Shown: positions 1 to 6,991, counted from the first letter of the stretch. The stretch is DNA of 35,507 bases from Kitasatospora sp. GAS204B (GCF_029892155.1 NZ_JARZAG010000047.1:1-35507), one strand, 5' to 3'. The notes: generated by a model from the letters alone, not told the origin. Translations and numbers: made by a program.

Positions 1-126
1 CAGCGCCTCGGCGAGCTGTTTCGCGCTGTCGGTGACCGAGAGCGAGCGGCCGATGGCGGCGGTGACCTGGTGCAGCAGAGCCAGCCGGCGCCGGGCGCCT
101 TCGGCGGGGTGTTCGCGCCGCTCACC
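1..126 (-). CDS. Partial GAF/SpoIIE-type regulatory protein, N-terminal end only
   Basis: Only the N-terminal edge is inside the window; the gene continues past position 1. The minus-strand frame whose codons begin at positions divisible by 3 reads RRRLALLHQVTAAIG and then a Ser/Thr-Asp-x-A-x-x-L-A helix. In Streptomyces that pattern typically opens a GAF or PAS sensor module ahead of a PP2C-like SpoIIE phosphatase domain. Third codon positions are mostly G or C. The start is unresolved: this frame is open up to about 384 but has no in-frame ATG, GTG or TTG. A GTG at 124-126, in the next frame, has an AGGG about 9 bases upstream and would open with MSGANTPPK, so a one-base shift between about 85 and 115 is possible. 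The catalytic part is not visible, so the function is inferred from one short motif. Confidence 0.45.
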
Positions 127-210
127 GCGAACACCCTGGACGACCGGCCCCGAGACCGCGAAGCGCGGTGGTATCGGTGGCCGTGCCCCCGAGTAGGACA
201 GCCACCTGAG

Positions 211-258
211 AGGTCGACCTGACCGTCGACCCGTAGATCGACCCCGTGGGGTCGACCG
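211..258. terminator. Palindrome cluster downstream of ssgB, probable terminator
   Basis: TCGACCCC (238-245) pairs with GGGGTCGA (248-255) across a two-base gap. A perfect 10-bp palindrome AGGTCGACCT lies at 211-220, and GTCGAC recurs at 225-230. The cluster begins about 27 bases beyond the ssgB stop on the minus strand. There is no U-tract, as is common for streptomycete terminators. Confidence 0.4.
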
Positions 259-284
259 GCATCCGGGGCAGTGCCCCCGGCGCT

Positions 285-698
285 TCAGCTCTCGGCGAGA
301 ATGTGCGACAGCTCCCGATCCAGGTCGAAGTGACGGTGCTCGGTGCCGGGCGGGACAGCGGCGTCGGTCCGCTTGAGGAAGGACTCAAGCGCCCGGGCCG
401 GGGCCTCCAGCAGGGCTTCCCCCTCCGGGGAAGACAGCGCGATGCAGACGACTCCCTGTCCGTGACTGCGTGACGGCCACACCCGGACGTCGCCGGTCCC
501 GGTGGGTCGGTGCAGTCCCTCCGCGAGGAGGTCGCGGGCGAACACCCACTCCACGGTCTCGTCGGCACCGGTGTGGAAGGTGGCGTGCACGGCATAGGGG
601 TCGGCAGTGTCGTAGCGCAGGCCCGCGGGGACGGGCAGTGACGACTCGCTGGACACGATGAGGCGCAGGTGCAGCTCGCAGCTGACCGTGGTGTTCAT
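285..698 (-). CDS. ssgB: SsgB, sporulation-specific cell division activator
   Basis: SsgB is a SsgA-like protein (SALP) that with SsgA recruits FtsZ to future septum sites in sporulating aerial hyphae of Streptomyces. The 137-residue product begins MNTTVSCELHLRL and contains the SALP core with VEWVFARDLL and DVRVWPS, ending HILAES. It appears almost unchanged from the S. coelicolor protein as I remember it, as expected for the most conserved SALP. The start is the ATG at 696-698, with a GAAAGG Shine-Dalgarno about 12 bases upstream; the frame stays open further upstream but loses SALP similarity. The gene is transcribed away from the tRNA-Val genes. In S. coelicolor ssgB expression depends on the stress sigma factor SigH, and a matching candidate promoter lies at 760-783. 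Identification is very secure. Confidence 0.97.
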   Translation of the reverse strand: MNTTVSCELHLRLIVSSESSLPVPAGLRYDTADPYAVHATFHTGADETVEWVFARDLLAEGLHRPTGTGDVRVWPSRSHGQGVVCIALSSPEGEALLEAPARALESFLKRTDAAVPPGTEHRHFDLDRELSHILAES

Positions 699-1010
699 AA
701 GCGCCAGGGCCTTTCGCTCAGTGTGCGCTCGGGGAATCGCACGTCGGCGAACGGACCATCCCACCCCCAGCGACGATGTAAACCCCTCTGTCCCGATTCG
801 GGCGGCGTCGGTAACCCTTCCGGCGCATTGCGCATTGGCTCGGAACCGGAGCGGAACCGGGCGGGAAGTAGATATCGCCGCCGACCGGGCGGCGGTCTGC
901 GAGGTGTCGGGAATGGCTACGGATCGTGACGGGTGGCGACAGGCGGGCTGGTGGAGGCCGGTCCGCGGTGGCGGGGGAGGGGGTGGCACGGAGCACCCCT
1001 CGGGATGCGG
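699..1010. other. Intergenic region between ssgB and the first tRNA-Val
   Basis: About 310 bases with no convincing gene. It holds the ssgB promoter candidate and a G-rich run near 971-985. Short frames here have no codon bias or ribosome binding site. Confidence 0.6.
760..783 (-). promoter_or_regulatory. Candidate SigH/SigB-type promoter of ssgB
   Basis: Read on the minus strand, GTTT (783-780) is followed after 13 bases by GGGTGG (766-761), or after 14 bases by GGTGGG. The SigB/SigH-family consensus in Streptomyces is GTTT-N14/15-GGGTAT. Transcription would begin about 55 bases before the ssgB ATG. ssgB of S. coelicolor is reported to be SigH-dependent, so the location is right; the -10 match is partial. 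Confidence 0.45.
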
Positions 1011-1016
1011 TAATGT
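1011..1016 (+). promoter_or_regulatory. -10 box TAATGT of first tRNA-Val
   Basis: TAATGT lies 13 bases before the mature tRNA 5' end, a usual spacing for a tRNA promoter with a short leader. I see no good -35 element at the expected distance. Confidence 0.5.
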
Positions 1017-1029
1017 TTTCCCTGCAGCC

Positions 1030-1101
1030 GGGCGATTAGCTCAGCGGGAGAGCACTTCGTTCACACCGAAGGGGTCACTGGTTCGATCCCAGTATCGCCC
1101 A
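1030..1101 (+). tRNA. tRNA-Val (anticodon CAC), copy 1
   Basis: A 72-nt cloverleaf. The acceptor stem GGGCGAT pairs with ATCGCCC, and the D arm is GCTC/GAGC. The anticodon stem CTTCG/CGAAG encloses the loop TTCACAC, whose anticodon is CAC and reads GUG valine codons. The T arm is ACTGG/CCAGT with TTCGATC. The discriminator base is A at 1101 and CCA is not encoded. GUG is a major valine codon in a GC-rich genome, which may explain two copies. The copy at 1372 is identical over the full length. Confidence 0.97.
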
Positions 1102-1115
1102 CCGGATTGCAAGTA

Positions 1116-1164
1116 AGGCGTAGGACCCCGGTTATTTATTGACCGGAGTCCTACGCCTTTTTGT
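1116..1164 (+). terminator. Rho-independent terminator of first tRNA-Val
   Basis: AGGCGTAGGAC (1116-1126) pairs with GTCCTACGCCT (1148-1158). An inner CCGGT/ACCGG stem surrounds an AT-rich loop, and a TTTTTG tract follows. This is the most classical intrinsic terminator in the window. Confidence 0.9.
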
Positions 1165-1180
1165 TGTTCTCCGAGTCGCC

Positions 1181-1216
1181 GGCAAGTCGCCCGGCAAGTC
1201 GCGGACAAGTCGCTGT
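1181..1216. repeat. Three 12-bp imperfect tandem repeats between the tRNA genes
   Basis: GGCAAGTCGCCC (1181-1192), GGCAAGTCGCGG (1193-1204) and ACAAGTCGCTGT (1205-1216) share the core CAAGTCGC with a 12-base period. They sit in the 270-bp spacer between the two tRNA-Val genes, where I see no coding region. Function unknown. Confidence 0.7.
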
Positions 1217-1326
1217 CGGCAGGGTGCCGGAAGTTCATCGGAACTGAGGGCTCGTCACCGTGCCTTTCCCGTGCGGCTGCTGTCGCGGTGTCGGGCGGCG
1301 GGCGGGGTGCGGCGGTCGGAACCGCG

Positions 1327-1357
1327 TTGCGGGACACCCCCGGGACGGTGCTATCGT
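1327..1357 (+). promoter_or_regulatory. Promoter of second tRNA-Val
   Basis: TTGCGG (1327-1332) and TATCGT (1352-1357) with a 19-base spacer; the -10 lies 14 bases before the mature tRNA. It shows that the second copy can be expressed independently of the first, which is closed by its own terminator. Confidence 0.5.
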
Positions 1358-1371
1358 TCTTCTCGTTGCCC

Positions 1372-1443
1372 GGGCGATTAGCTCAGCGGGAGAGCACTTC
1401 GTTCACACCGAAGGGGTCACTGGTTCGATCCCAGTATCGCCCA
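1372..1443 (+). tRNA. tRNA-Val (anticodon CAC), copy 2
   Basis: Identical to the gene at 1030-1101. The identity covers 79 bases (1028-1106 and 1370-1448), extending only a few bases past each end, so flanks have diverged or the copies are kept alike by gene conversion. The anticodon loop is TTCACAC with CAC at positions 34-36. The copy has its own -10 box upstream and its own hairpin downstream. Confidence 0.97.
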
Positions 1444-1451
1444 CCGGACAA

Positions 1452-1497
1452 CATCGGGCCCCAACTGCCTTGGCAGTTGGGGCCCGATGCGTTTGCT
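1452..1497. terminator. Hairpin terminator between tRNA-Val and the exonuclease
   Basis: An 18-bp perfect inverted repeat (1452-1469 with 1472-1489, loop TT) followed by CGTTTGC. It lies between the plus-strand tRNA and the stop codon of the minus-strand exonuclease, so it probably serves both convergent transcripts. Confidence 0.8.
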
Positions 1498-1521
1498 TCC
1501 GGCGCCGTTGTCGCGGTGGTC

Positions 1522-2298
1522 TCAGGCCGCGCTCTCGCAGCGGTGCGCCGTGGCGAGCGGCACTCCGCAGCCGGCGCACCGGGCCGGGCGCAGCGGCCAG
1601 GAGCGGTCGACGTGCTCCGGAGTCCCGGACCGGTCGAACCAGTTCTGCAGTCCACGTGCCTGAGCCGCGTGCCAGACGGCCTGCCGCCGGTGCAGCTCGC
1701 CGACCGTGAGATCGCCCAGCGCGGTGCGGTGTCGCCGACCGAGCGCGCGGACCAACTGCAGTGCGGCCCACGCGTCCGCGCCCGCGTCGTGCGCGTCGGC
1801 CAGGTCGACGCCGTAGTGCGCGCAGAGGTCGGTCAGCGTGCGACGGCCCTTGCGGTAGCGGTCCACATGCTTGTCCAGCACCCGCGGATCGACCACCAGG
1901 AGCTCGGCGTCGGCCAGCGCCGAGGCCAGCGAGCTCTGCCGGTGCCGGCGCAACTCCCGGTCCAGCAGCGTCAGATCGTACGGAGCGTTCATCACCACCA
2001 GCGGCACCCCGGCGCGCGCCTGCTCGGCCAGCGCCCGGGCGATCTCCGCGGCCACCACCGCCGGCGAACGGCCGTGCGCCCGCACCTGCTCGTCGGTTAT
2101 CCCGTGCACGGCCCGGGCCCCGTCCGGGATCGGGATCCCCGGATCGGCGAGCCAACTCAGCCGCTCCACCGGGGCGTCCGGGGCGGACTGCAGGACCAGC
2201 GCGGCCGACACCACGCGGTCCTGCTCCACGTCCACCCCGGTGGTCTCGGTGTCGAAGGAGGCCAGTCGGCCTTCGTACCAGTGCGGGCTCTCCATCAT
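1522..2298 (-). CDS. DnaQ-like DEDDh 3'-5' exonuclease
   Basis: A 258-residue exonuclease of the DNA polymerase III epsilon type, expected to remove nucleotides from DNA or RNA 3' ends with two metal ions. The DEDDh residues are visible: D16 and E18 in FDTETTG, D108 in NAPYDLTLLD, and H170/D175 in AHDAGADAW. The C-terminus carries C-x2-C and H-x-C pairs (CAGCGVPLATAHRC), a possible small metal site beyond the exonuclease fold. The start is taken as ATG at 2296-2298, because GAGGGG lies five bases upstream; a GTG at 2302-2304 touches that site and is too close. It is monocistronic, convergent with the tRNA and divergent from thrS. The real substrate (proofreading, repair or RNA turnover) cannot be told from sequence. 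Confidence 0.9.
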   Translation of the reverse strand: MMESPHWYEGRLASFDTETTGVDVEQDRVVSAALVLQSAPDAPVERLSWLADPGIPIPDGARAVHGITDEQVRAHGRSPAVVAAEIARALAEQARAGVPLVVMNAPYDLTLLDRELRRHRQSSLASALADAELLVVDPRVLDKHVDRYRKGRRTLTDLCAHYGVDLADAHDAGADAWAALQLVRALGRRHRTALGDLTVGELHRRQAVWHAAQARGLQNWFDRSGTPEHVDRSWPLRPARCAGCGVPLATAHRCESAA

Positions 2299-2304
2299 GA
2301 CCAC

Positions 2305-2510
2305 CCCTCAGCTCCACCGACCGCTCCCGCGGACCGGCCTGGTGCACCGTCGAGGACTGACGGTGCACCGGCTCACGGTGCGGTGCTGAGCAGGTGATAC
2401 CCCGGGGCCGTACCGCTTCAATCCCGCTCGAACCGGCTCGAACCGGCGCGGGCTCCGCCGGGGCATGGACAGGTGCACGGCTAGGTGCACGGCGAGCGCG
2501 GCGGGCTCGG
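2305..2510. other. thrS/exonuclease intergenic region with four GGTGCAC motifs
   Basis: GGTGCAC occurs at 2341-2347, 2362-2368, 2472-2478 and 2484-2490; the first two extend to the palindrome GGTGCACC. The last pair is a 10-bp direct repeat (AGGTGCACGG) with a 12-base period just before the thrS -10 box. A CTCGAACCGG tandem also lies near 2430-2450. No gene is seen here. Confidence 0.65.
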
Positions 2511-2516
2511 TACCAT
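2511..2516 (+). promoter_or_regulatory. -10 box TACCAT of thrS
   Basis: TACCAT sits inside GCTCGGTACCAT, a 12-mer repeated exactly in the relA promoter. There is no recognisable -35. The predicted leader is about 60 nt. I found no T-box features such as a specifier loop or antiterminator. Confidence 0.55.
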
Positions 2517-2580
2517 CGGGGAACGCAGCACCTGCTGCGCCTCGTCAAGCCCCATCAAGCCAGCACGTCAGGAGAGACCG

Positions 2581-4560
2581 GTGACGGACGTCCGGGTAAT
2601 CATCAACCGCGAACCCGATCGGGAAGAGCGCGTGGTGACCACGGGCACTACCGCCGCCGAGCTGTTCGCCGACGACCGCGCGGTGATCGCGGCGCGCGTC
2701 GCGGGTGCGTTGAAGGACCTGGCCTACCAGGTGCAGGACGGCGACGAGGTCGAGCCCGTCGAGCTCACCAGCCAGGACGGCCTCAACATCCTGCGCCACT
2801 CCACCGCGCACGTGATGGCCCAGGCCGTGCAGGAGCTCTTCCCCGAGGCCAAGCTGGGCATCGGCCCGCCGATCAAGGACGGCTTCTACTACGACTTCGA
2901 CGTCGAGAAGCCGTTCCACCCCGATGACCTCAAGGCCATCGAGAAGAAGATGCAGGAGATCATCAAGCGGGGGCAGAAGTTCTCCCGCCGGGTGGTCACC
3001 GACGACGCCGCGCGCGAGGAACTGGCGAACGAGCCCTACAAGCTGGAGCTGATCGGGCTCAAGGGGTCGGCCGCCACCGCGGGCGAGGGCGCGGATGTCG
3101 AGGTGGGCAGCGGCGAGCTGACCATCTACGACAACCTCGACCCGAAGAGCGGCGAGTTCTGCTGGGGCGACCTGTGCCGTGGTCCGCACCTGCCGAGCAC
3201 CCGGATGATCCCGGCGTTCAAGATCATGCGCTCGGCCGCCGCGTACTGGCGGGGCAGCGAGAAGAACAAGCAGCTCCAGCGCCTCTACGGGACCGCCTGG
3301 CCGACCAAGGACGAGCTGAAGGCGCACCTGGACTTCCTCACCGAGGCCGCCAAGCGCGACCACCGCAAGCTCGGCAGCGAGCTGGACCTCTTCTCCATCC
3401 CGGAGGAGATCGGCTCCGGCCTCGCGGTCTTCCACCCCAAGGGCGGCGTGATGCGCCGGGCCATGGAGGACTACTCGCGCAAGCGGCACGAGGAGGCGGG
3501 CTACGAGTTCGTCTACACCCCGCACGCCACCAAGGGCACCCTGTTCGAGCTCTCCGGCCACCTGGACTGGTACGCCGACGGCATGTACCCGCCCATGCAG
3601 CTCGACGGCGAGAACGACTACTACCTCAAGCCGATGAACTGCCCGATGCACAACCTGATCTACCGCTCGCGCGGTCGGTCCTACCGTGAACTGCCGTTGC
3701 GGCTCTTCGAGTTCGGCACGGTGTACCGGTACGAGAAGTCCGGTGTGGTGCACGGCCTGACCCGGGCCCGCGGCTTCACCCAGGACGACGCGCACATCTA
3801 CTGCACCAAGGAGCAGATGGCCGGTGAGCTGGACTCGCTGCTCACCTTCGTGCTGGACCTGCTGCGCGACTACGGCCTGACCGACTTCTACCTGGAGCTC
3901 TCCACCCGGGACCCGGAGAAGTCGATCGGCTCGGACGAGGACTGGGCGGAGGCCACCGAGACCCTGCGGGCGGCGGCCGAGAAGCAGAACCTCGAACTGG
4001 TCCTGGACCCCGAGGGTGCGGCCTTCTACGGCCCGAAGATCTCGGTGCAGGCGCGGGACGCGATCGGGCGGACCTGGCAGATGTCGACCATCCAGGTCGA
4101 CTTCCAGCTGCCGAACCGCTTCGAGCTGGAGTTCCAGGGCGCGGACGGCAACCGGCAGCGGCCTGTGATGATCCACCGTGCGCTGTTCGGCTCGATCGAG
4201 CGCTTCTTCGCGGTGCTGCTGGAGCACTACGCGGGCGCGATGCCGCCGTGGCTGGCGCCGGTGACGGTGGTCGGCATCCCGATCACCGAGGAGCACGTGC
4301 CGTACCTGCAGGAGGTGGCGGCCGAGCTGAAGAAGCACGGGATCCGGGTCGAGGTGGACGCCTCGGACGAGCGGATGCAGAAGAAGATCAGGACGGCGCA
4401 GAAGAACAAGATCCCGTTCATGCTGATCGCGGGCAACGACGACGTCGAGGCCGGCGCGGTGAGCTTCCGCTACCGCAGTGGTGAGCAGAAGAACGGCGTG
4501 CCGGTCGCCGAGGCCGTGGCGGAGATCGTGGACGCGGTGCAGCGCCGGATCCAGGTCTGA
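2581..4560 (+). CDS. thrS: Threonyl-tRNA synthetase
   Basis: Charges tRNA-Thr with threonine; class II synthetase in the cytoplasm. The 659-residue protein has an N-terminal TGS domain (about 1-62) and an editing domain with HSTAH at 73-77 and C199-R-G-P-H203, the zinc-like site that clears Ser-tRNA-Thr. The catalytic core contains MNCPMH with zinc ligand C354, motif 2 around FEFGTVYRYE (about 376-385) and motif 3 HRALFGSIERF (from H532). The C-terminal anticodon-binding domain spans about 560-659. The start is the GTG at 2581, with GGAGAG four bases upstream; the frame is open further 5' but that extension resembles no ThrRS. It precedes the HIT gene, as in mycobacteria (Rv2614c-Rv2613c). 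Confidence 0.98.
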   Translation: MTDVRVIINREPDREERVVTTGTTAAELFADDRAVIAARVAGALKDLAYQVQDGDEVEPVELTSQDGLNILRHSTAHVMAQAVQELFPEAKLGIGPPIKDGFYYDFDVEKPFHPDDLKAIEKKMQEIIKRGQKFSRRVVTDDAAREELANEPYKLELIGLKGSAATAGEGADVEVGSGELTIYDNLDPKSGEFCWGDLCRGPHLPSTRMIPAFKIMRSAAAYWRGSEKNKQLQRLYGTAWPTKDELKAHLDFLTEAAKRDHRKLGSELDLFSIPEEIGSGLAVFHPKGGVMRRAMEDYSRKRHEEAGYEFVYTPHATKGTLFELSGHLDWYADGMYPPMQLDGENDYYLKPMNCPMHNLIYRSRGRSYRELPLRLFEFGTVYRYEKSGVVHGLTRARGFTQDDAHIYCTKEQMAGELDSLLTFVLDLLRDYGLTDFYLELSTRDPEKSIGSDEDWAEATETLRAAAEKQNLELVLDPEGAAFYGPKISVQARDAIGRTWQMSTIQVDFQLPNRFELEFQGADGNRQRPVMIHRALFGSIERFFAVLLEHYAGAMPPWLAPVTVVGIPITEEHVPYLQEVAAELKKHGIRVEVDASDERMQKKIRTAQKNKIPFMLIAGNDDVEAGAVSFRYRSGEQKNGVPVAEAVAEIVDAVQRRIQV

Positions 4561-4587
4561 CCGCGACCTGACCGACCGCTGAGCCGA

Positions 4588-4629
4588 AGTGCGGGGCGGA
4601 CTCCTTTCACCAGGAGTCCGCCCCGCACT
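4588..4629 (+). terminator. Hairpin terminator after thrS
   Basis: An 18-bp perfect stem (4588-4605 with 4612-4629) and loop TTCACC, 27 bases after the thrS stop, without a U-tract. It isolates the HIT gene from thrS read-through. Confidence 0.75.
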
Positions 4630-4653
4630 GGTTCGGTGGCCCAGTGGGGCGAA

Positions 4654-4659
4654 TATGCT
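4654..4659 (+). promoter_or_regulatory. -10 box TATGCT, leaderless arrangement for the HIT gene
   Basis: TATGCT ends seven bases before the ATG at 4667, so transcription would start at or within a base or two of the start codon. No Shine-Dalgarno is present in the seven-base gap, consistent with a leaderless mRNA. Confidence 0.55.
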
Positions 4660-4666
4660 GATCGGC

Positions 4667-5215
4667 ATGACGAGTGAGCCGGAACTGCAGCAGGGCGTCG
4701 GGGAGCCGGACGGCTTCCAGCGCCTGTGGACGCCCCATCGGATGGCCTATATCCAGGGTGAGAACAAGCCCACGGGACCGGCTCCCGACGACGGGTGTCC
4801 GTTCTGCTCGATCCCCTCGCTCAGCGACGAGGACGGGCTGATCGTCACCCGTGGCACGCACGTCTTCGCGGTGCTCAACCTCTACCCGTACAACGGCGGG
4901 CACCTGATGCTGGTCCCGTACCGGCACGTGGCCGACTACACCGAGTTGACCGACGAGGAGACCGTCGAGCTGGCGCTGCTCACCAAGCAGGCGATGACGG
5001 CGCTGCGGGCGGCCTCCGGGGCGCACGGGTTCAACATCGGGATGAACCAGGGCGGTGCGGCCGGCGCGGGGATCGCGGCGCATCTGCACCAGCACGTGGT
5101 GCCGCGCTGGGGCGGGGACACCAACTTCATGCCGGTGGTGGGTCACACCAAGGTGCTGCCCCAACTGCTGGCGGACACCCGCAAGATGCTGGCCGACGCC
5201 TGGCCGCAGGTGTGA
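4667..5215 (+). CDS. HIT-family hydrolase/phosphorylase (Ap4A phosphorylase-like)
   Basis: A 182-residue histidine-triad protein with the active-site motif H139-L-H141-Q-H143 followed by VVPRW, and a C44-P-F-C47 zinc-binding pair near the N-terminus. HIT proteins split nucleoside polyphosphates or nucleotidyl amides through a covalent nucleotidyl-histidine. The mycobacterial orthologue in the same place next to thrS and pgsA (Rv2613c) is a diadenosine tetraphosphate phosphorylase. Since ThrRS and other synthetases make Ap4A as a by-product, the neighbourhood is suggestive. The start is the ATG at 4667 directly behind a -10 box; the frame extends upstream only into the thrS terminator. Family assignment is certain, exact substrate inferred. 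Confidence 0.93.
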   Translation: MTSEPELQQGVGEPDGFQRLWTPHRMAYIQGENKPTGPAPDDGCPFCSIPSLSDEDGLIVTRGTHVFAVLNLYPYNGGHLMLVPYRHVADYTELTDEETVELALLTKQAMTALRAASGAHGFNIGMNQGGAAGAGIAAHLHQHVVPRWGGDTNFMPVVGHTKVLPQLLADTRKMLADAWPQV

Positions 5216-5251
5216 GCAGGGCCCAGTGAGCGCAGCCCGGTGAGCAGAGCA

Positions 5252-5302
5252 CCGTGAGCGGCCCCGGCACTCGTCACGAGTGCCGGGGCCGCTCACGGTT
5301 TC
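5252..5302. terminator. Long bidirectional hairpin between HIT gene and membrane gene
   Basis: A 23-bp perfect inverted repeat (5252-5274 with 5276-5298/9) followed by TTT. It separates two convergent genes and would stop transcription from either side. Confidence 0.8.
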
Positions 5303-5311
5303 GCGGCTCGG

Positions 5312-6958
5312 TCAGCCGGCGTCGTAGGCGTCCGCCTTGAACGGCCGCACGCCCTGCAGCTCCGACTTGAGGATCAGGCCGCGGTTGGCGAACCGGTCGG
5401 TGCTGATGTCGTGGTCGGACAGGAACTCCACCGTCGCGGCGAGCACCGCGCTGACCACGGGGGCGGTGATCCGCATCGAGTCGTCGGCCATGAAGCGGCT
5501 GTTCCAGGGCGCGGTCGCCCAGGCGGTGCGCAGGCCGAAGGGTTCCGGGAGCTTCATCGTGCCGCCGAGCCAGGCGAGCAGGCCGGGCGCCCGCCAGAAC
5601 GGTGCCCGCAGGGCCTGGCGGACCACCTCGTCGTTGTCGATCAGCGGCAGGGTGACGGTCCGCTCCTCCCAGAACTTGCCGGTCTTGGCCTCGGTGCGCT
5701 CCTTGGCCTTGGGCTTGTCGTGGAAGAGGCCGGGGACCGGGCCGAGGGTGTGGCCGTTGACCGAGACCCGCAGGGTGTTGCTGAGCACGGTGACGGTGAC
5801 CAGCACGCTGACGATCAGCCGGCCCTTGTTGAGGACGAACTGGGTGCCCAGGTAGTGGCGGGGGCCGTCGAGGCCGAAGCCCTGGCGGTTGGCGACGCTG
5901 ACCACGGCGTGGTCGCGCATCCGCGGGCCGTCCATGTCGGGCCCGCCGGGGCGGCCGATCTCGTCCGCGCCGGCGCCGACCTCCATGATCACCCACTGCT
6001 CGACCGAGGAGTGCGGCACGGCGCCGTTGCCGACGCCGCTGCGCCCGAGGCCGTTGAGCCGGTCGGTGATCTTCTTGACCAGGTCCCAGGTGTGGAAGGA
6101 GCGGAACTCCTCATGGCCCTCGGCGGGCTTGAGGTCCTCGACCATCTCCCAGGAACCCCAGCGCTTGCCGAGGCCGAGTATCCCGTTGGCGCCGGCGTAG
6201 TGCAGGACGTTGGTGTCCTGCTCCAGCGAGAGCTGGGTGAGCTGGGTCTTGAGCTGGGCGGCGCGCTCGTCCTGGTCGTTGCGCGGGACGGCCTGCGGGA
6301 CGACGGCGACGGCACCGCCGTCGATGACGTCGGTCCAGCGCTCCCGCATGTCCCGCACGAAGACCAGGCAGATCCGCTTGGCGATGAACCAGCCGAGCAC
6401 GGGCATCAGCATGACCACCCGGCAGTAGACGCCGAGCGGGCCGCCGACCGGGGGCCGCAGCGCGAGCAGCGCGGCCAGGCCGAGCAGCAGGACCAGCACC
6501 AGCGGTCCGTACAGGCCCTCCCGCCGCGAGCTCGCCGAGCTCAGCCACAAGCGCATCCGGAAGGCGGCGAGCCAGAGCAGCGTGCCGGGCAGGAAGAGGA
6601 CGCCGGTGAGCACGGTGACCAGCATCAGCCGGCGGTCGCGGGTGTCCCGCAGCGCCTCGGCGGCCAGGCAGTGCTCGACCACCATCCGGGGCTCGGTGCC
6701 GAACGAGGGCACGATGGGTTTGCGTCCGGCGCCCAGGGTCCGGGCGATCACGGCCTTGCTGAAGGCCTCGCCGACGTTGGGGGCCATCAGCTTGAAGCGG
6801 CCCTTCTTGCCGGTGACGCCCTCCTGCACGGCGGCGACGAAGTCGTCCAGATTGCCGTCCCGGTAGGCGAGCGACGAGAGCGCCTGGGTGACCGCGGTCT
6901 GCGGCCCGGCGTCGGTCCGGGGTATCTGCGCCCCGGGGGTCATGTCGAGCTTGCTCAT
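5312..6958 (-). CDS. Conserved hypothetical integral membrane protein
   Basis: I do not recognise a functional family. The product is 548 residues. Residues 1-110 look soluble and contain a helical segment (ALSSLAYRDGNLDDFVAAVQ). Hydrophobic spans lie at about 111-133, 150-168 and 178-200. A long soluble stretch with Asp/Arg-rich parts follows (about 205-378), then a possible fourth span at 380-396 and a C-terminal soluble domain of about 150 residues with KFWEERTVTLPLID. No signal peptide or catalytic motif is apparent. The start is the ATG at 6956-6958, with a strong GGAGGGGAGG purine block ending a few bases upstream; the longer open frame overlaps the divergent DCC gene and is spurious. 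It is monocistronic on the minus strand between HIT and pgsA genes, interrupting the order seen in mycobacteria. Confidence 0.85.
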   Translation of the reverse strand: MSKLDMTPGAQIPRTDAGPQTAVTQALSSLAYRDGNLDDFVAAVQEGVTGKKGRFKLMAPNVGEAFSKAVIARTLGAGRKPIVPSFGTEPRMVVEHCLAAEALRDTRDRRLMLVTVLTGVLFLPGTLLWLAAFRMRLWLSSASSRREGLYGPLVLVLLLGLAALLALRPPVGGPLGVYCRVVMLMPVLGWFIAKRICLVFVRDMRERWTDVIDGGAVAVVPQAVPRNDQDERAAQLKTQLTQLSLEQDTNVLHYAGANGILGLGKRWGSWEMVEDLKPAEGHEEFRSFHTWDLVKKITDRLNGLGRSGVGNGAVPHSSVEQWVIMEVGAGADEIGRPGGPDMDGPRMRDHAVVSVANRQGFGLDGPRHYLGTQFVLNKGRLIVSVLVTVTVLSNTLRVSVNGHTLGPVPGLFHDKPKAKERTEAKTGKFWEERTVTLPLIDNDEVVRQALRAPFWRAPGLLAWLGGTMKLPEPFGLRTAWATAPWNSRFMADDSMRITAPVVSAVLAATVEFLSDHDISTDRFANRGLILKSELQGVRPFKADAYDAG

Positions 6959-6991
6959 GGCTGCGGCCTCCCCTCCTCCCCTGTCAGCGGC

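Noticed and set aside
1041..1655. Small open frames across both tRNA genes, including one reading YWDRTSDPFGVNEVLSR
   Set aside because: This peptide is the well-known spurious translation of the tRNA antisense strand; the DNA is structural RNA.
2511..2580. T-box or threonine leader peptide controlling thrS
   Set aside because: The leader is about 60 nt, with no specifier loop, no antiterminator sequence and no Thr-rich short frame.
2545..4668. Minus-strand open frame of about 707 codons opposite thrS
   Set aside because: Same antisense effect; composition-driven product with no domain.
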